From Thelonectria olida (taxonomy: Eukaryota > Ascomycota > Sordariomycetes > Hypocreales > Nectriaceae): a stretch of 64,000 nucleotides of DNA. The translations under genes and the position numbers were made by a program. This document shows, piece by piece, positions 43,111-52,658 of the stretch (positions are counted from its first letter, which is position 1; each line of letters begins with the position of its first letter). The notes below the pieces were generated by a model. The model saw nothing but the letters and a program-made list of their open reading frames with translations. It ran no database searches and was not told the DNA's origin. Location of the stretch: NCBI GenBank assembly GCA_020736575.1, contig JAGPYM010000023.1, forward strand, positions 62,001 to 126,000, given 5' to 3'.

Positions 43111-44297
43111 TCAGAGAAACGCAATGTCTTGGCCGGGGCAGTAGGCATAGCTCGTGTTGCAAATGACTGGTATGATTCCGTGAGCATAGATATACGTTTC
43201 GCTGCCATTAATAGGTGTGCTAGTGGTCCCAAAAACCGGATCATCGCTTGGACCTGGGCTCAAAATGTTGCCAATATGGTAGAAGAGAATTGTCAGATCG
43301 CCGTTATGGGCTAGCGTACTATTGGGTTTCCAGACGGATTTTCGAGACTCCCCAGTCGTGTTATAGTAGGCGAATAAGTTGTAGCCGTATCCAAACCTCT
43401 CCGCAGGGGTGAACTCCTCGGTCACATACGGAATTTCGCTAGTACCACCCGCTGTGCCATAGAGCAGTCTATATGTATCTGCCCCATCTTCCCTTTTCCG
43501 AAGGAGTTTGCTGCGACCTTGCAGCTTATAGCAGGTGTTCAACATTCCGAATTCGGAATTTCGGACGCTGTTTTGCTGGCAACTCCCGATTCGGATTGCT
43601 GTATCCAGAAGTCGATATCAACTCGCAATGAATTATCTCGCTCGCAGACGGGCGCCCAGTTTGGACAGTCCGAAGAGATCACGACCCGGTCTTTATCATG
43701 GGGGAAACCGATAGACTCGGCATTCATGGTGTTATAATTGTATTCATGCGCATCGACGGACCGCATCATGTCCAGAGAAAGCAACTTGTGGTAATGGGCT
43801 GAAGCCATCCAAGTGCTGGAATTGAGCATTGGACTACAGTACTCAGTCGAGCCGGGGACTCCCTGGACCACAGGAATTCCCCTGGCCAGAACCTGAGGCA
43901 GAAGGAAGGGAAACGCAGCCAATACTATAGCGCCGAGGAGCCAAAACAAAGCAATAACCCCAGCCTGGCGATGCCTTTTCCGCCAACTGCTGAGCAGTCT
44001 TCGTTGTGCCGGCGTACTGACCAGCGCGCCAAGGGGGCTCTTCGTGCTCGCCATGGCCACTCTGAACTGGTCGACATCCCATTCTCGGTGATCTTCAGAA
44101 AGAAGCGAGAAGAGGGCCATGGTATATGGCACAAAGAGTCGCACCGCAACTGCTTGGTACAGGAGAGCCATTAAAGCGACGGTAATTGCCCAGGTGCTGC
44201 GACTGATACTGATGACGACCGGCCACCCATAGCGAGCTATGGTGTTCCATCATCTCATTTGATCACTGGGGTAGATGCCGCTGACTGTGTTGCTCAT
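43111..44297 (-). pseudogene. Fungal membrane protein of unknown function, one nonsense codon and one frameshift
   Basis: Reading begins at ATG 44297 (MSNTVSGIYPSDQMR), meets TGA at 44252-44250, and continues in the same frame with WNTIARYGWPVVISISRSTW, a hydrophobic start and a second segment (VIALFWLLGAIVLAAFPFLL). An extracellular-looking region with NSS/NYT-type sites and CPNWAPVCE follows. At about 43550 the frame shifts by one and resumes as NTCYKLQG to the end at 43111 (CPGQDIAFL). The layout (membrane segments then Cys-containing ectodomain) is that of a widespread fungal hypothetical family. Both lesions together argue for a pseudogene; the first could be a CGA to TGA change. Confidence 0.6.
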
Positions 44298-44827
44298 GCT
44301 TGCTCGTGCAGGTCTTCGATGCTTGAAATTGTCGAATATTGGATATGGAAGAAGTCGCAAGGAAGACAAATTCTCATGTGAAACTTCGGTCGATATATAA
44401 GGTCGTCTGTTTCCATATTTTTATCTCATTCATCAGGTGGCATCCATTCCGGCTGGTTCTGATATCATACGTCGCCAAATTTGAGCGCCTTGACAAAACC
44501 TCCAGTTAGGTCCCGCAAAAGACCGTTGTGGCGGCCTCTCGCTGAACGCACAGATGAGGGTAACAGAGGAGCAGAATCCGCTTGTTGAGGAATTATTTGC
44601 CCCGTGTAAAGGATAAGGCAGTTACGCCAGATTGAGGTGATGCAAGTGCCACACAAGAGACAGATATATGAAAGGAAGGGAATTCTTGATTGATAGTAGC
44701 TGCGATATGTAAAGAAGCACTTCAGCCTGGCCAAGTAAATTTTAGAGAATTGTCCAGGCACCTTATATACCGATGTTTCAATCCCTTCGGGGGCCCACGG
44801 CAGGGTCTCAGGGTCGCTTCACGCTAA
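44298..44827. other. Gene-free stretch before the Tc1-like transposase
   Basis: No supportable ORF. A minus-strand ORF at 44465-44761 has no recognisable content. I could not identify the terminal inverted repeat of the Tc1-like element here. Confidence 0.4.
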
Positions 44828-45814
44828 TTCCCTTACATCCGGGCTCTTCGAAATGCCGGTTGGACCTATCAGCAAATTGCTGACCACTATCACATTAGCT
44901 TACGGCAGGTCCAATATGCCGTTACAACGCAAGCAACCCCTCGCCGCCGCTCCGGCCGTCCTCCCTTGCTTACACAGCTGCAGGTGGAGGAGCTGATCGA
45001 ATTTATAACAGCCTCTAAGATAGGCCGGCGTATGGCTCTCAAAAAGATCCCTCAAGCTCTCGGTTGGAGCTTCTCTGAGGGAGCTATTCGAACTGCACTA
45101 CGGAGAGCTGGATATAAGAGATATATTGCACTCCGAAAGCCTCCAATTACAGATCGAACGCAACAGCTGCGGCGCGAGTGGGCACAAGCACATAAGGATT
45201 GGACTATTGACAATTGGAGGGCTATCTTATGGTCAGGTGAGACCTGGGTTACCGGCGGAAGGCATACACGAACGTGGGTGACTCGAAGGATAGGCGAAGA
45301 GCTTGATCCAACGTGTATTGTTGAGAGGCTTCAGCGGAAGAAGGGCTGGATGTTTTGGGGCTGCTTTTCCGGGCTCTCAGGCAAAGGTCCTGGAGTCTTT
45401 TGGGAGAAGGACTGGGGGACTATATCAAAAGAGAGCTATTGTAACCACATCGTTCCGATTGTCGATGTATGGCATCGCCTCCATCCGGATAAGGGACATT
45501 TCTTTATGCATGATAATGCTCCTGCTCATGCAACTGCCGAGACAGCAGCCGAGCTACCAGCTCGAGGTATCCAGGTTATCTCATGGCCGCCTTTTTCTCC
45601 TGATTTGAACCCAATAGAAAAGGTCTGGAATAGGATGAAGAACTATATAGAAGAGCACTTTCCGGAGCATATGTCATATAATAGATCAAGGGCTGCAGTT
45701 AAAGAGGCTTGGGAGAGAGGGGTTTCCGAGGACTTCCTTAAGGAGCTACTATTAACAAGGCCTCAAAGGTGTCAAGATGTCATAAATGCAGACGGAATGC
45801 ATACAAAATGGTAG
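44828..45814 (+). pseudogene. Tc1/mariner-type transposase with first catalytic Asp changed to Gly
   Basis: An open frame from 44828, without a start Met until 44966, encodes a helix-turn-helix (AGWTYQQIADHYHISLRQVQ), then an AT-hook-like RRRSGRPP linker and the DDE domain. Where the family has W-S-D-E-T the sequence reads WSGETWVTGGRHT: GGT at 45236-45238 instead of GAT. The second Asp (FFMHDNAPAHA) and the final Glu (SPDLNPIEKVW) are present. The stop TAA at 44825 lies in the frame just before the helix-turn-helix, so the extreme N-terminus is lost. The product is predicted catalytically dead. Confidence 0.8.
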
Positions 45815-45903
45815 CTAATTTACTCCTTTTACGACTCGGGTAGATCGCAAGCCTGAAAAGTGACTGCGCCGGCCCCCTGTCTCAGCGGGGCGACGAATAG
45901 TAC

Positions 45904-47091
45904 CTAGGCAGCGAGAGTAACTCCAAGTATATCATAAACCGCCTTAATATACGCGGCCGGAGAAGGATGTGCTGCATTCAGCATCCTGTTCATGGCATAA
46001 GCGATTGTGAGCTTCTTGTCACTATCCATAACCACGATCGACCCGCCCCATCCGCTACCCCATCCAACACTGCCCTCCGGCAGCTGGCCTTCGACGATCC
46101 CCGACCCAGGCCCGGTGAGGTAAATCCCAAGTCCGCGCCTCCCGCTCCGCCCCGTCACCACATCCATTCCAATCGCATGCTCCGTAAGCGCCAGTTTCAC
46201 CGTCTCGGCCGACAGCAGGCGATGGCCACCTCCTGCGCATTTGCCGCCGAGCGAGAAGCAGGAGAGGATCTTGACTAATGCCCTGGCGTTTGTGTGACCG
46301 TTGACTGAGCCTAACGCGCTGGACCGCCACAGCACAGTGTTGGCGTCCTCGGCCCTGGGCAAGGGGTTACAAAGCGTGCGCACGACGATCGAGTCCGGCT
46401 CGTATCCCACCTGCTGGCTAAGCACCTCCTGGATCGAAGGTCCCGGTGGAGGCAAGACGGGGGCCACCCGGTTCCAGTCCTCCTTGCGACAGCCGAGCTG
46501 GAAGTCTGTCCCGTCGCCCAGCGGCCGGCAAATCTCCTCCCTTACGAACTCCTCGATGGACATCCCCGTCTTCCTTCGCACCAGCTCCCCTACGAGGAAT
46601 CCCTGCGTCAGACCGTGGTATCCCATTGCGCTTCCGGGACCCCACAGGGTTGCCTGGCGCGCCAGCTTGTCAGTTGCCGCCTCGATATCGCATACGTCCT
46701 CCAGCGTCATATTGTCCTGCCACGCGCTAAGGCCCGCTGTGTGGGTTAACACTTGGCCGACCGTGACCTCGGACTTCCCATTCGCCGCAAACTCAGGCCA
46801 GTGCTGGGACACCTTGTCCTCGGGGCGGAGCATGCCACGCGAGATCAGCATCAGAGCCGCCAGGTTAGTGACTAGTTTCGTGGTCGAGAAGACGTTCACC
46901 AAGGTATCCTTGACCCATGGTTTCTTGGTCGATGCGTCGGCGTAGCCCCCCCATATGTCCACCACGTTATCCTCGCCGTTGATATTAATGCACAGACTGG
47001 CACCGATGTCTTGTCCGGACGTGATGAACTCTTGCATCAAGTCGCGTAGTTTGGAAAACCGGGCGTCGCAGTGACCTTGAACCTGAGCCAT
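45904..47091 (-). CDS. Serine hydrolase, beta-lactamase/EstB family (PF00144)
   Basis: A 395-aa intronless ORF. The SxxK nucleophile motif is STTK (S69, K72); the catalytic Tyr motif is YHG with Y158; the late GWGSGWGGS region fits the third conserved block. Fungal members are esterases or acyltransferase-like enzymes, several in secondary-metabolite clusters (lovastatin LovD type). No other biosynthetic gene is nearby. No signal peptide, so cytosolic. The start at 47091 (MAQVQGHCDARF) is typical for the family. It is the only clearly intact host gene between 15.5 and 56 kb, flanked on both sides by transposon debris. Confidence 0.88.
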   Translation of the reverse strand: MAQVQGHCDARFSKLRDLMQEFITSGQDIGASLCININGEDNVVDIWGGYADASTKKPWVKDTLVNVFSTTKLVTNLAALMLISRGMLRPEDKVSQHWPEFAANGKSEVTVGQVLTHTAGLSAWQDNMTLEDVCDIEAATDKLARQATLWGPGSAMGYHGLTQGFLVGELVRRKTGMSIEEFVREEICRPLGDGTDFQLGCRKEDWNRVAPVLPPPGPSIQEVLSQQVGYEPDSIVVRTLCNPLPRAEDANTVLWRSSALGSVNGHTNARALVKILSCFSLGGKCAGGGHRLLSAETVKLALTEHAIGMDVVTGRSGRRGLGIYLTGPGSGIVEGQLPEGSVGWGSGWGGSIVVMDSDKKLTIAYAMNRMLNAAHPSPAAYIKAVYDILGVTLAA

Positions 47092-47394
47092 CCTGATGGA
47101 TGTTATGTTCGTCGCAGCTATTGACGAATATAAGCAACGGAGCTCGAATTCAAATGAAAGAAGGGCGCAAGTCCGATAGGTTGCTTTAAGTAAAACTGAG
47201 GTTGTTTAGAAGCAAAGACTAGTGTTGCTCTTGATTATGTTTAGGTGAAAACTCGGCACCCAAGAGGACCCTCTTTTGGGGTCCTCCGAGACTTCTGAAA
47301 TTCTAAGCCCCTGTGTCACGACCCATGTCGAACTAGGTCCCGACCACATCACGTGCGCTGACGGTGTACTCACTTCTTTTCCACCTATCACGGA

Positions 47395-47431
47395 AGGATC
47401 ACTAGGATCATCTAATGATCCTAGTGATCCT
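47395..47431. repeat. Perfect 17-bp inverted repeat, 3-nt loop
   Basis: AGGATCACTAGGATCAT (47395-47411), loop CTA, then its exact reverse complement (47415-47431). A shorter 8-bp inverted repeat GAGGACCC..GGGTCCTC lies just upstream (about 47258-47286). No coding sequence spans it. Confidence 0.8.
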
Positions 47432-47867
47432 GAGAACCCTGGATCGGTAGAATCATTACAGATTAGATGATCCTCATGATCAATCACTACACTGTAACTA
47501 TGTAGCAACCTGAGGAGTGCGCATCTAGCATGAGCAGCTCCTCAGCTATCAACACATATTCACAATATAACTTGGTTACCTCAATATACTCTGGCTGCTA
47601 CGCATCATCGTGCATTGACCATTATCAGACGGAACACGCCACCGCTCAGTAAGTAACGTACCTATTCGCTCTGCTAACATAGACCCCGGTCTATCCCTTA
47701 GGAACCCGCCCTTCACCTACCCTATACCATGTACAAGCTAGGCTTAGGACACGCCGTCGAACCTTCCGTCATCTTACTTTCTTGGCACGCAGATGTTAAG
47801 AAAGTAGCCTTAATTACACCCTTTTCCCTAACAAAAACCTTACTTATATCTTCCCTCGAGCCAGTTA

Positions 47868-48060
47868 AGAAATACTGGTGCCTCTTCGGCAGCCGACCAG
47901 CAAGGCTCATCAAGAAAACCAAACGGCCAAGGCAGTGCAATGTATGCTTGGACTACCACCCGCCACGCACCTGCCATAGACGCCCTCTGTGCATGCGCTG
48001 CGGCAAGGCCGGCCACGACTCCGAGAACATATCTCTGATAGATTACCTGCGGGTCATCAT
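47868..48060 (+). pseudogene. Zinc-knuckle fragment of a retroelement gag-like protein
   Basis: The plus-strand ORF 47729-48166 contains RQCNVCLDYHPPRTC followed by LCMRCGKAGHDSEN, a tandem CCHC-like arrangement seen in ORF1 of fungal LINEs. The rest of the ORF has no recognisable content, and no RT sequence follows. Assignment to a retroelement is by the knuckles only. Confidence 0.35.
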
Positions 48061-48580
48061 ATCTCAGCGCCGGCGCTGCCCCTGCCGGTACTTCCCTACC
48101 TGTGCCACCGATGTTGACGATGATGCAGCTAGCATCATCCCTGCCTGCCACTGCCAGCCCGGATGATCCTGACGACGATGCTGCTAGCGCTGCCCCTGCC
48201 TGCACCGATGATGCTGATGATGATACCGCCAGCGCTGGTTGTGTCTGTTGAAATGAGCATATTGTGTTAATTGAAGGAGAAAGACTAGCGCTAACTAGCG
48301 GAAGCTATTGACAAGAAGACATCTACATCCCAGCCACCAATGGATCGGAATAGCCATTGATCCGTTAAACCATGGATCTCAACAGTGTCTGCCTTGATAG
48401 TGCTGACGATAATGCCGCTGGCATTGCCCCTGCCTGTGCCGATGATGCTGACGATTGCAAAAGCTCCTTGTACCGCTGAGGGCATGCCTTTGAAGTCATT
48501 CTATGACCTAATGCGTGGCATCTGCTGCATTTAGGTTGTGCCTTTGGCTGTGCTGCTGCCTCAACTGCCTCGAATGCACT

Positions 48581-48979
48581 TTACTCTCTCTGAGTGCTTG
48601 ATTGCGGTCTAGTTGAGCCGGCAGCTATCCGATCAGGTCGATAACGAGGCTCTAGTAGCAACTGATGAACACCAGGACGGTTGAGGTGCCAATGCGTGTG
48701 AAAATGCTCTAGGCGAAGGGCTTGATCTTGTTCCTGTAGAGTCTTGAGAGTATGAGCGCAAGGGAGCCCTTGAGATCGAGTAAAAGAGTTGGTGCAGCTA
48801 GGCAGGTCTCCTTGTAAGAGCCGCTTCCGTTGTTCCTCAACCTTCCGTAAAGCCTCGTGAGATATCCAGCCACGTATAACACTATATAGTGATCCAGAGA
48901 GCTCAATTGGTATCCGCATTTGCTGGCTGGCTTGGTTAGATTGTAGCTCGGCTAACTGATTAAGCAGCGCATGCTTCAT
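48581..48979 (-). pseudogene. C-terminal fragment of a MULE-type transposase
   Basis: 132 aa with FTRSQGLPCAHTLKTLQEQ and LRLEHFHTHWHLNRPG. This is the SWIM-type zinc-finger end (C..GLPC.H) typical of fungal Mutator-like (Hop/FAR1-type) transposases. The catalytic core that should precede it is absent. Upstream (48980 on) the sequence changes to GGTCT-rich repeats. Confidence 0.55.
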
Positions 48980-48989
48980 AGCCAGTGAT

Positions 48990-49110
48990 CGGAATGGTCC
49001 GGTCTGACTTGGTCTTGGTCTCGTCTAGACCGCCAAGACTTGGTCTGGTCTGCGGACTTTTCAAGACCATGGTCGGACCGGTCTTAATGGTCTGCACCAG
49101 TCTGGCTATA
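48990..49110. repeat. GGTCT-rich subterminal-type repeat block
   Basis: Many short GGTCT/GGTCC and AGACC words in both orientations, including CTTGGTCTTGGTCTCGTCTAGACCGCCAAG, followed by GGCTATAAATAG. The layout (inverted short words next to a TATA-like box) is like the ends of the hAT elements in this window, but no transposase follows. Confidence 0.4.
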
Positions 49111-49178
49111 AATAGATCGGGGTGGCTGAATCTTAGACTACCCGTTGGTGTAAGGGTGGGCCTATGGCCCGCCGGCAC

Positions 49179-49248
49179 ACCAACTAAGAGGCCCTTGCCT
49201 CTTAGTTGGTCACAAAAATCTGGGACAGCCACAAAAATCCGGGACAGC
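49179..49248. repeat. Perfect 14-bp hairpin followed by a tandem 19-bp duplication
   Basis: ACCAACTAAGAGGC, loop CCTT, then the exact reverse complement (49179-49210). Immediately after, CACAAAAATCTGGGACAGC (49211-49229) is repeated with one difference at 49230-49248. No ORF uses it. Confidence 0.75.
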
Positions 49249-49800
49249 TTCAAAGGGGGTAGTTTTATTGGGGTTGCCTCACGTGATGACCATACTACAG
49301 AATAGGCTTCCCCGCCTCGGAGGGCTTACTCAGGGGTTCTTCCTTCCTGCAACTGCCTCACGGGAGTCAATTGCTCGCCTCTGCAAGTAGCTCGTCATCT
49401 CTCACGCAGTCAAGACTCGATTTTTCCCTCCCACCTTTCCCTCTGTATATAGAACCACTGCAATATACAGACACTTGCCTCCCTACAGGGGAGCGCGGAC
49501 GGGGCCCTCTCTGACGCTACGGTCTAACGCGTTTACGCATAAGACCACAGCGACAGGTGACCCGTTACGGCCAAACCATACACACTCTATCCTTCCTGAC
49601 TGCGTGAGGTCACCAATAAAATGCGCTTTGCTGGTCCGCTGCAGCCCCGCTGCTTTAATTGTATCTGTTGAAACGCGAAAAAAATCCAGGTAATCTACGG
49701 AGGGCGCTTTCAAAAGTTATATCCTACGCTAAAGTACGCACTAAGCTAAAAAAGGAGATATAGCACGGATCAGTACAGTTACATACGATTTTCTATAGGG
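49249..49800. other. Gene-free stretch
   Basis: Short ORFs only. It includes sequence that may be the 3' flank or terminal repeat of the Tc1-like fragment at 49801. No LTR pair could be demonstrated. Confidence 0.4.
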
Positions 49801-50300
49801 TTATTTCCAACGATACTTTTTGGGTTTTCTACCGTGCCTTCCTTCGCGATACTCATTACTACCCTCACAATCAATCACCCTTTGTATATGTATAGGAATT
49901 CTCTCAATCCAACTTTGGATTTTCTCTTGCGGGAGCTCCTTCCAAGCTGCTTTCCAAGCCCCAATAGCTTCTGACCGGCTGCTAGGGGCACCCTTCTTCG
50001 TAGTCATTCTCTTCATCTACGGCCATGCAGCCTCGATCGCATTTAGGTCTGGCGAATTGCCACACCAAAGAAGGCGCTGAACCTGATGAAGGTCATAAAC
50101 CCGCTGTTGAATGTGATGACTATGTGCCGGCGCCTTATCTTCCTGTACAAGTGTGCCGGGCCTCTCCTTTGCGCACTCCTTTGCGAAAGGAATCATCTTA
50201 GGGATTAAGATCGTGGTCTGATATCGATACCAATCGATACCTCCTTTGTCGCATATCACCACCAGGTTCCACTGTGCAATGTGAAACGCGGCCCATACCT
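49801..50300 (-). pseudogene. C-terminal half of a second Tc1/mariner transposase
   Basis: The minus frame reads KVWAAFHIAQWN, VVICDKGGIDWYRYQ, VQEDKAPAHSHH (second catalytic Asp) and GNSPDLNAIEAAWP (final Glu). It then meets TAG at 50017-50019, where the family has Trp (TGG to TAG), and continues MKRMTTKKGAPSS to the end at 49801. The N-terminus and first Asp are missing; beyond about 50300 the sequence is no longer transposase. It belongs to a different subfamily from the copy at 44.8 kb. Confidence 0.7.
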
Positions 50301-50459
50301 TGGGGTCGTGTATCCGGTTTCACATCCGGCTTGTCGCATCAAGGATTCCAATCCTAACGACATGAACTTAAATAGCTGTCCACGAACACATGGCTGTTCA
50401 ATTTCTTTTGTTCCTTAGATAATTCTCATCAATTGACTGGTGCCATCAATGATCCCTAT

Positions 50460-52625
50460 GGAGCCAATTGTCTGACAAGGTGTGTATCTGGTGGAGCTGT
50501 GTGAGGTTGGTCGTCCACCACCTCTTAGCGTATGGTGACGGTATGGCTATTAGTATCAGTGCGTAAATCGCCTTAAGCACTACCGACATGAGCCGGTCGG
50601 TTTGCTGCTGAACTATTCCTCTCGTTGGACGCTCTGCAGCGCGGACGCGATTTTAGCGTTTATCGCTTTCCAAGGCGGATTCTTAAAGAGGAGTCTTGGT
50701 TTTACTATCGGTTTAGGAATGGCAGTGTCGAATGTTGTTTCGATCGCCCTGTGGTCTAACCCATGCTCTATCTTATGTATGGCGCACTTTGTTACTGTGG
50801 CCGCTAGATTCTCTGATGCCTGGATCAAGTCGATTGTCGTCTCGCTGTTTCTGCCTTGCTATGTCTTCGTGCCCCTGAGTAGCAAGCTCTTGAGGGAGCA
50901 GTCGTTTATTAAGTCGATGATTAGGTCGGCTTCTCCTTGCCTTGCCAAGGATACATCGCCTCCTCCCTATAACTGGTTGTGCTGGTTAAAATCTCCGGCC
51001 AGCATGATATCCACCACCATCCCTGTCCTGCTCCTAAGGTCGAGGATCACTTGGTACAGGGAATGGCATGTATATCGAAGAGTCTGGGGCTTGCCCCCCG
51101 GCACATATACTAACACGACTAATACTATTCGGTCCGGTAGTCGTATGGTTGCTGCTGTCAAGTCCGGGGACTGTATTAGTACTTGCTCGGCCTCCAAGTC
51201 CCTATTCACCTACAATATGCTCCGGATTGCCCATCTGCCATCTCTCCAAATTGTAGGGACCATTTTGATCCATCTGGGATGCCCCATAGGGATTGTTAGT
51301 AGTTTACTGTTGCTTTCCTGTTTTCTCACATTCAGTTGAATTACCTGAAACATCCTTACTCATGCCGGGCAGGATAGAGCTTCAGGCAGCTTCTACTGAA
51401 CGACTCGTGCGGCCCTCCACAGGGTACACACTTGGGTACCTGCGTCTGGCACTTACTATGATGGTGGCGTTCGGCAGTGCACCTTGTACATACTCAACTC
51501 TTGCTGCACGAGAATGCCTTATGGCCAAGCTCCTGACAGTTATAGCATTGTATCGGTCCGGTTCTCCGCTCGAACGTGCTGGTATATGCCGATTGACCGG
51601 CTGCAAGGAAGTAGCATTCCTATAGGAGTCTCCTAGCATTGGTGTTTTTAGTAGGTATACCACTATAGATCCATATGTCTTTATGCTATCTTTTCGACTT
51701 AACCAGGCCATCTTGGCAATCTGGACTTCGTTCTCCTGGCCCAAGGCCTCCATTGCTCCAGGAAGGACCTTACCTTCCTGGTCGAGAACGGCAGCACTGT
51801 TAATATTGTCAACTTTGACTGGGTACAGTTAGTTTCGGAGGACTCTCGCACCTAGAGCCTTCTTGGCCTCGATGATGGTCTTGATCCTCTTCAGTTCTTC
51901 CTCGTTCCTACCGATGATCCTCAGGCGGTTGGTGTTTCGTCCATCTCTGGTCACTGCAACGCATCGCCAACTAGGTTGGTCGTTAGACGTTTGCAATTCC
52001 TGTTCAATGGTCTTACGGAGCACTGCTGGTGTAGTGTCTCCGACATGGTCCTCGGACACTCTAGATATATCCGCTGTGCAAAACACCAGTTCCAGTATTG
52101 CCAATCCAGGCGTAGACGGAGTTTGGGTAGTGATACTGACAGGAGTCATTCTGGCAGCATCCGCACATGTCTGACTAGGCGATCGTGCTGCATGAGTATT
52201 GTTTAAGGTGTCCAGCTATAGCTGAGTCTGCTCCAGCTCGCTGCAAACCTGGGTAAGCTGCTCTTGGACTTGTGATAATTCTTGTGCTATCTAGGCCATG
52301 GTCCTAGTGGCTTCCTCAGCCATGCAGTCGCTAAGTTTTGCAAGCTCAAGCTGAAAATCTGCCTTCATCGCTTCCATTCTCTTGTTAAAGTCTTATTCTA
52401 GGAGTCGTTTCAGTCCCTGGATTGCCTCGATCATGCTGCCAGCTGTCTTAAGTGTAGTCCTTTTCTGAGCTCGGGTATAACTTAGAGTTCCCTCACTGCT
52501 CTCCTCTTCCTGCCGTTCTATATTACCTTTTTGCTGCTTGGATTCTATTGCCCTCGTCGTTCGGGTCCTTTTACGCAGGGGACGATGATATCCCCCGCCG
52601 GGAACGTCCGGTTCGCCTTCCATGA
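50460..52625 (-). mobile_element. Tad-type LINE E3, 5' part only, decayed
   Basis: On the minus strand, ORF1 starts near 52622 (MEGEPDVPGGGYHRPLRKR). Coiled-coil and RNA-binding-like pieces follow (QELSQVQEQLTQVCSEL, WRCVAVTRDGRNTNR, AMEALGQENEVQI). Then comes ORF2 endonuclease sequence (AGDFNQHNQL, IEHGLDHRAIE, FKNPPWKAI). Multiple stops and frameshifts. It ends in the linker after the endonuclease near 50460, next to the Tc1 fragment. The usual 3' part (RT, RNase H) is missing, so the loss was by deletion or rearrangement, not by 5' truncation. The long plus-strand ORF 50602-51339 is antisense to it. Confidence 0.7.
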
Positions 52626-52658
52626 CGATGATGATGTCTGAAGCGGGGTTCGCAACAC

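Larger units (their letters stand above)
47092..48580. other. Decayed repeat-rich stretch
   Basis: Contains a perfect 17-bp hairpin (47395-47431), a zinc-knuckle-like fragment around 47938-48010 and a low-complexity GATGATGC region (48110-48240). No intact gene. Confidence 0.5.

Noticed and set aside
47315..47700. Possible solo LTR beginning TGTCACGACC
   Set aside because: No matching second LTR, clear CA end or target duplication was found.
50602..51339. 245-codon plus-strand ORF
   Set aside because: Antisense to the endonuclease region of LINE E3, whose motifs (GLDHRAIE, AGDFNQHNQL) read on the minus strand.
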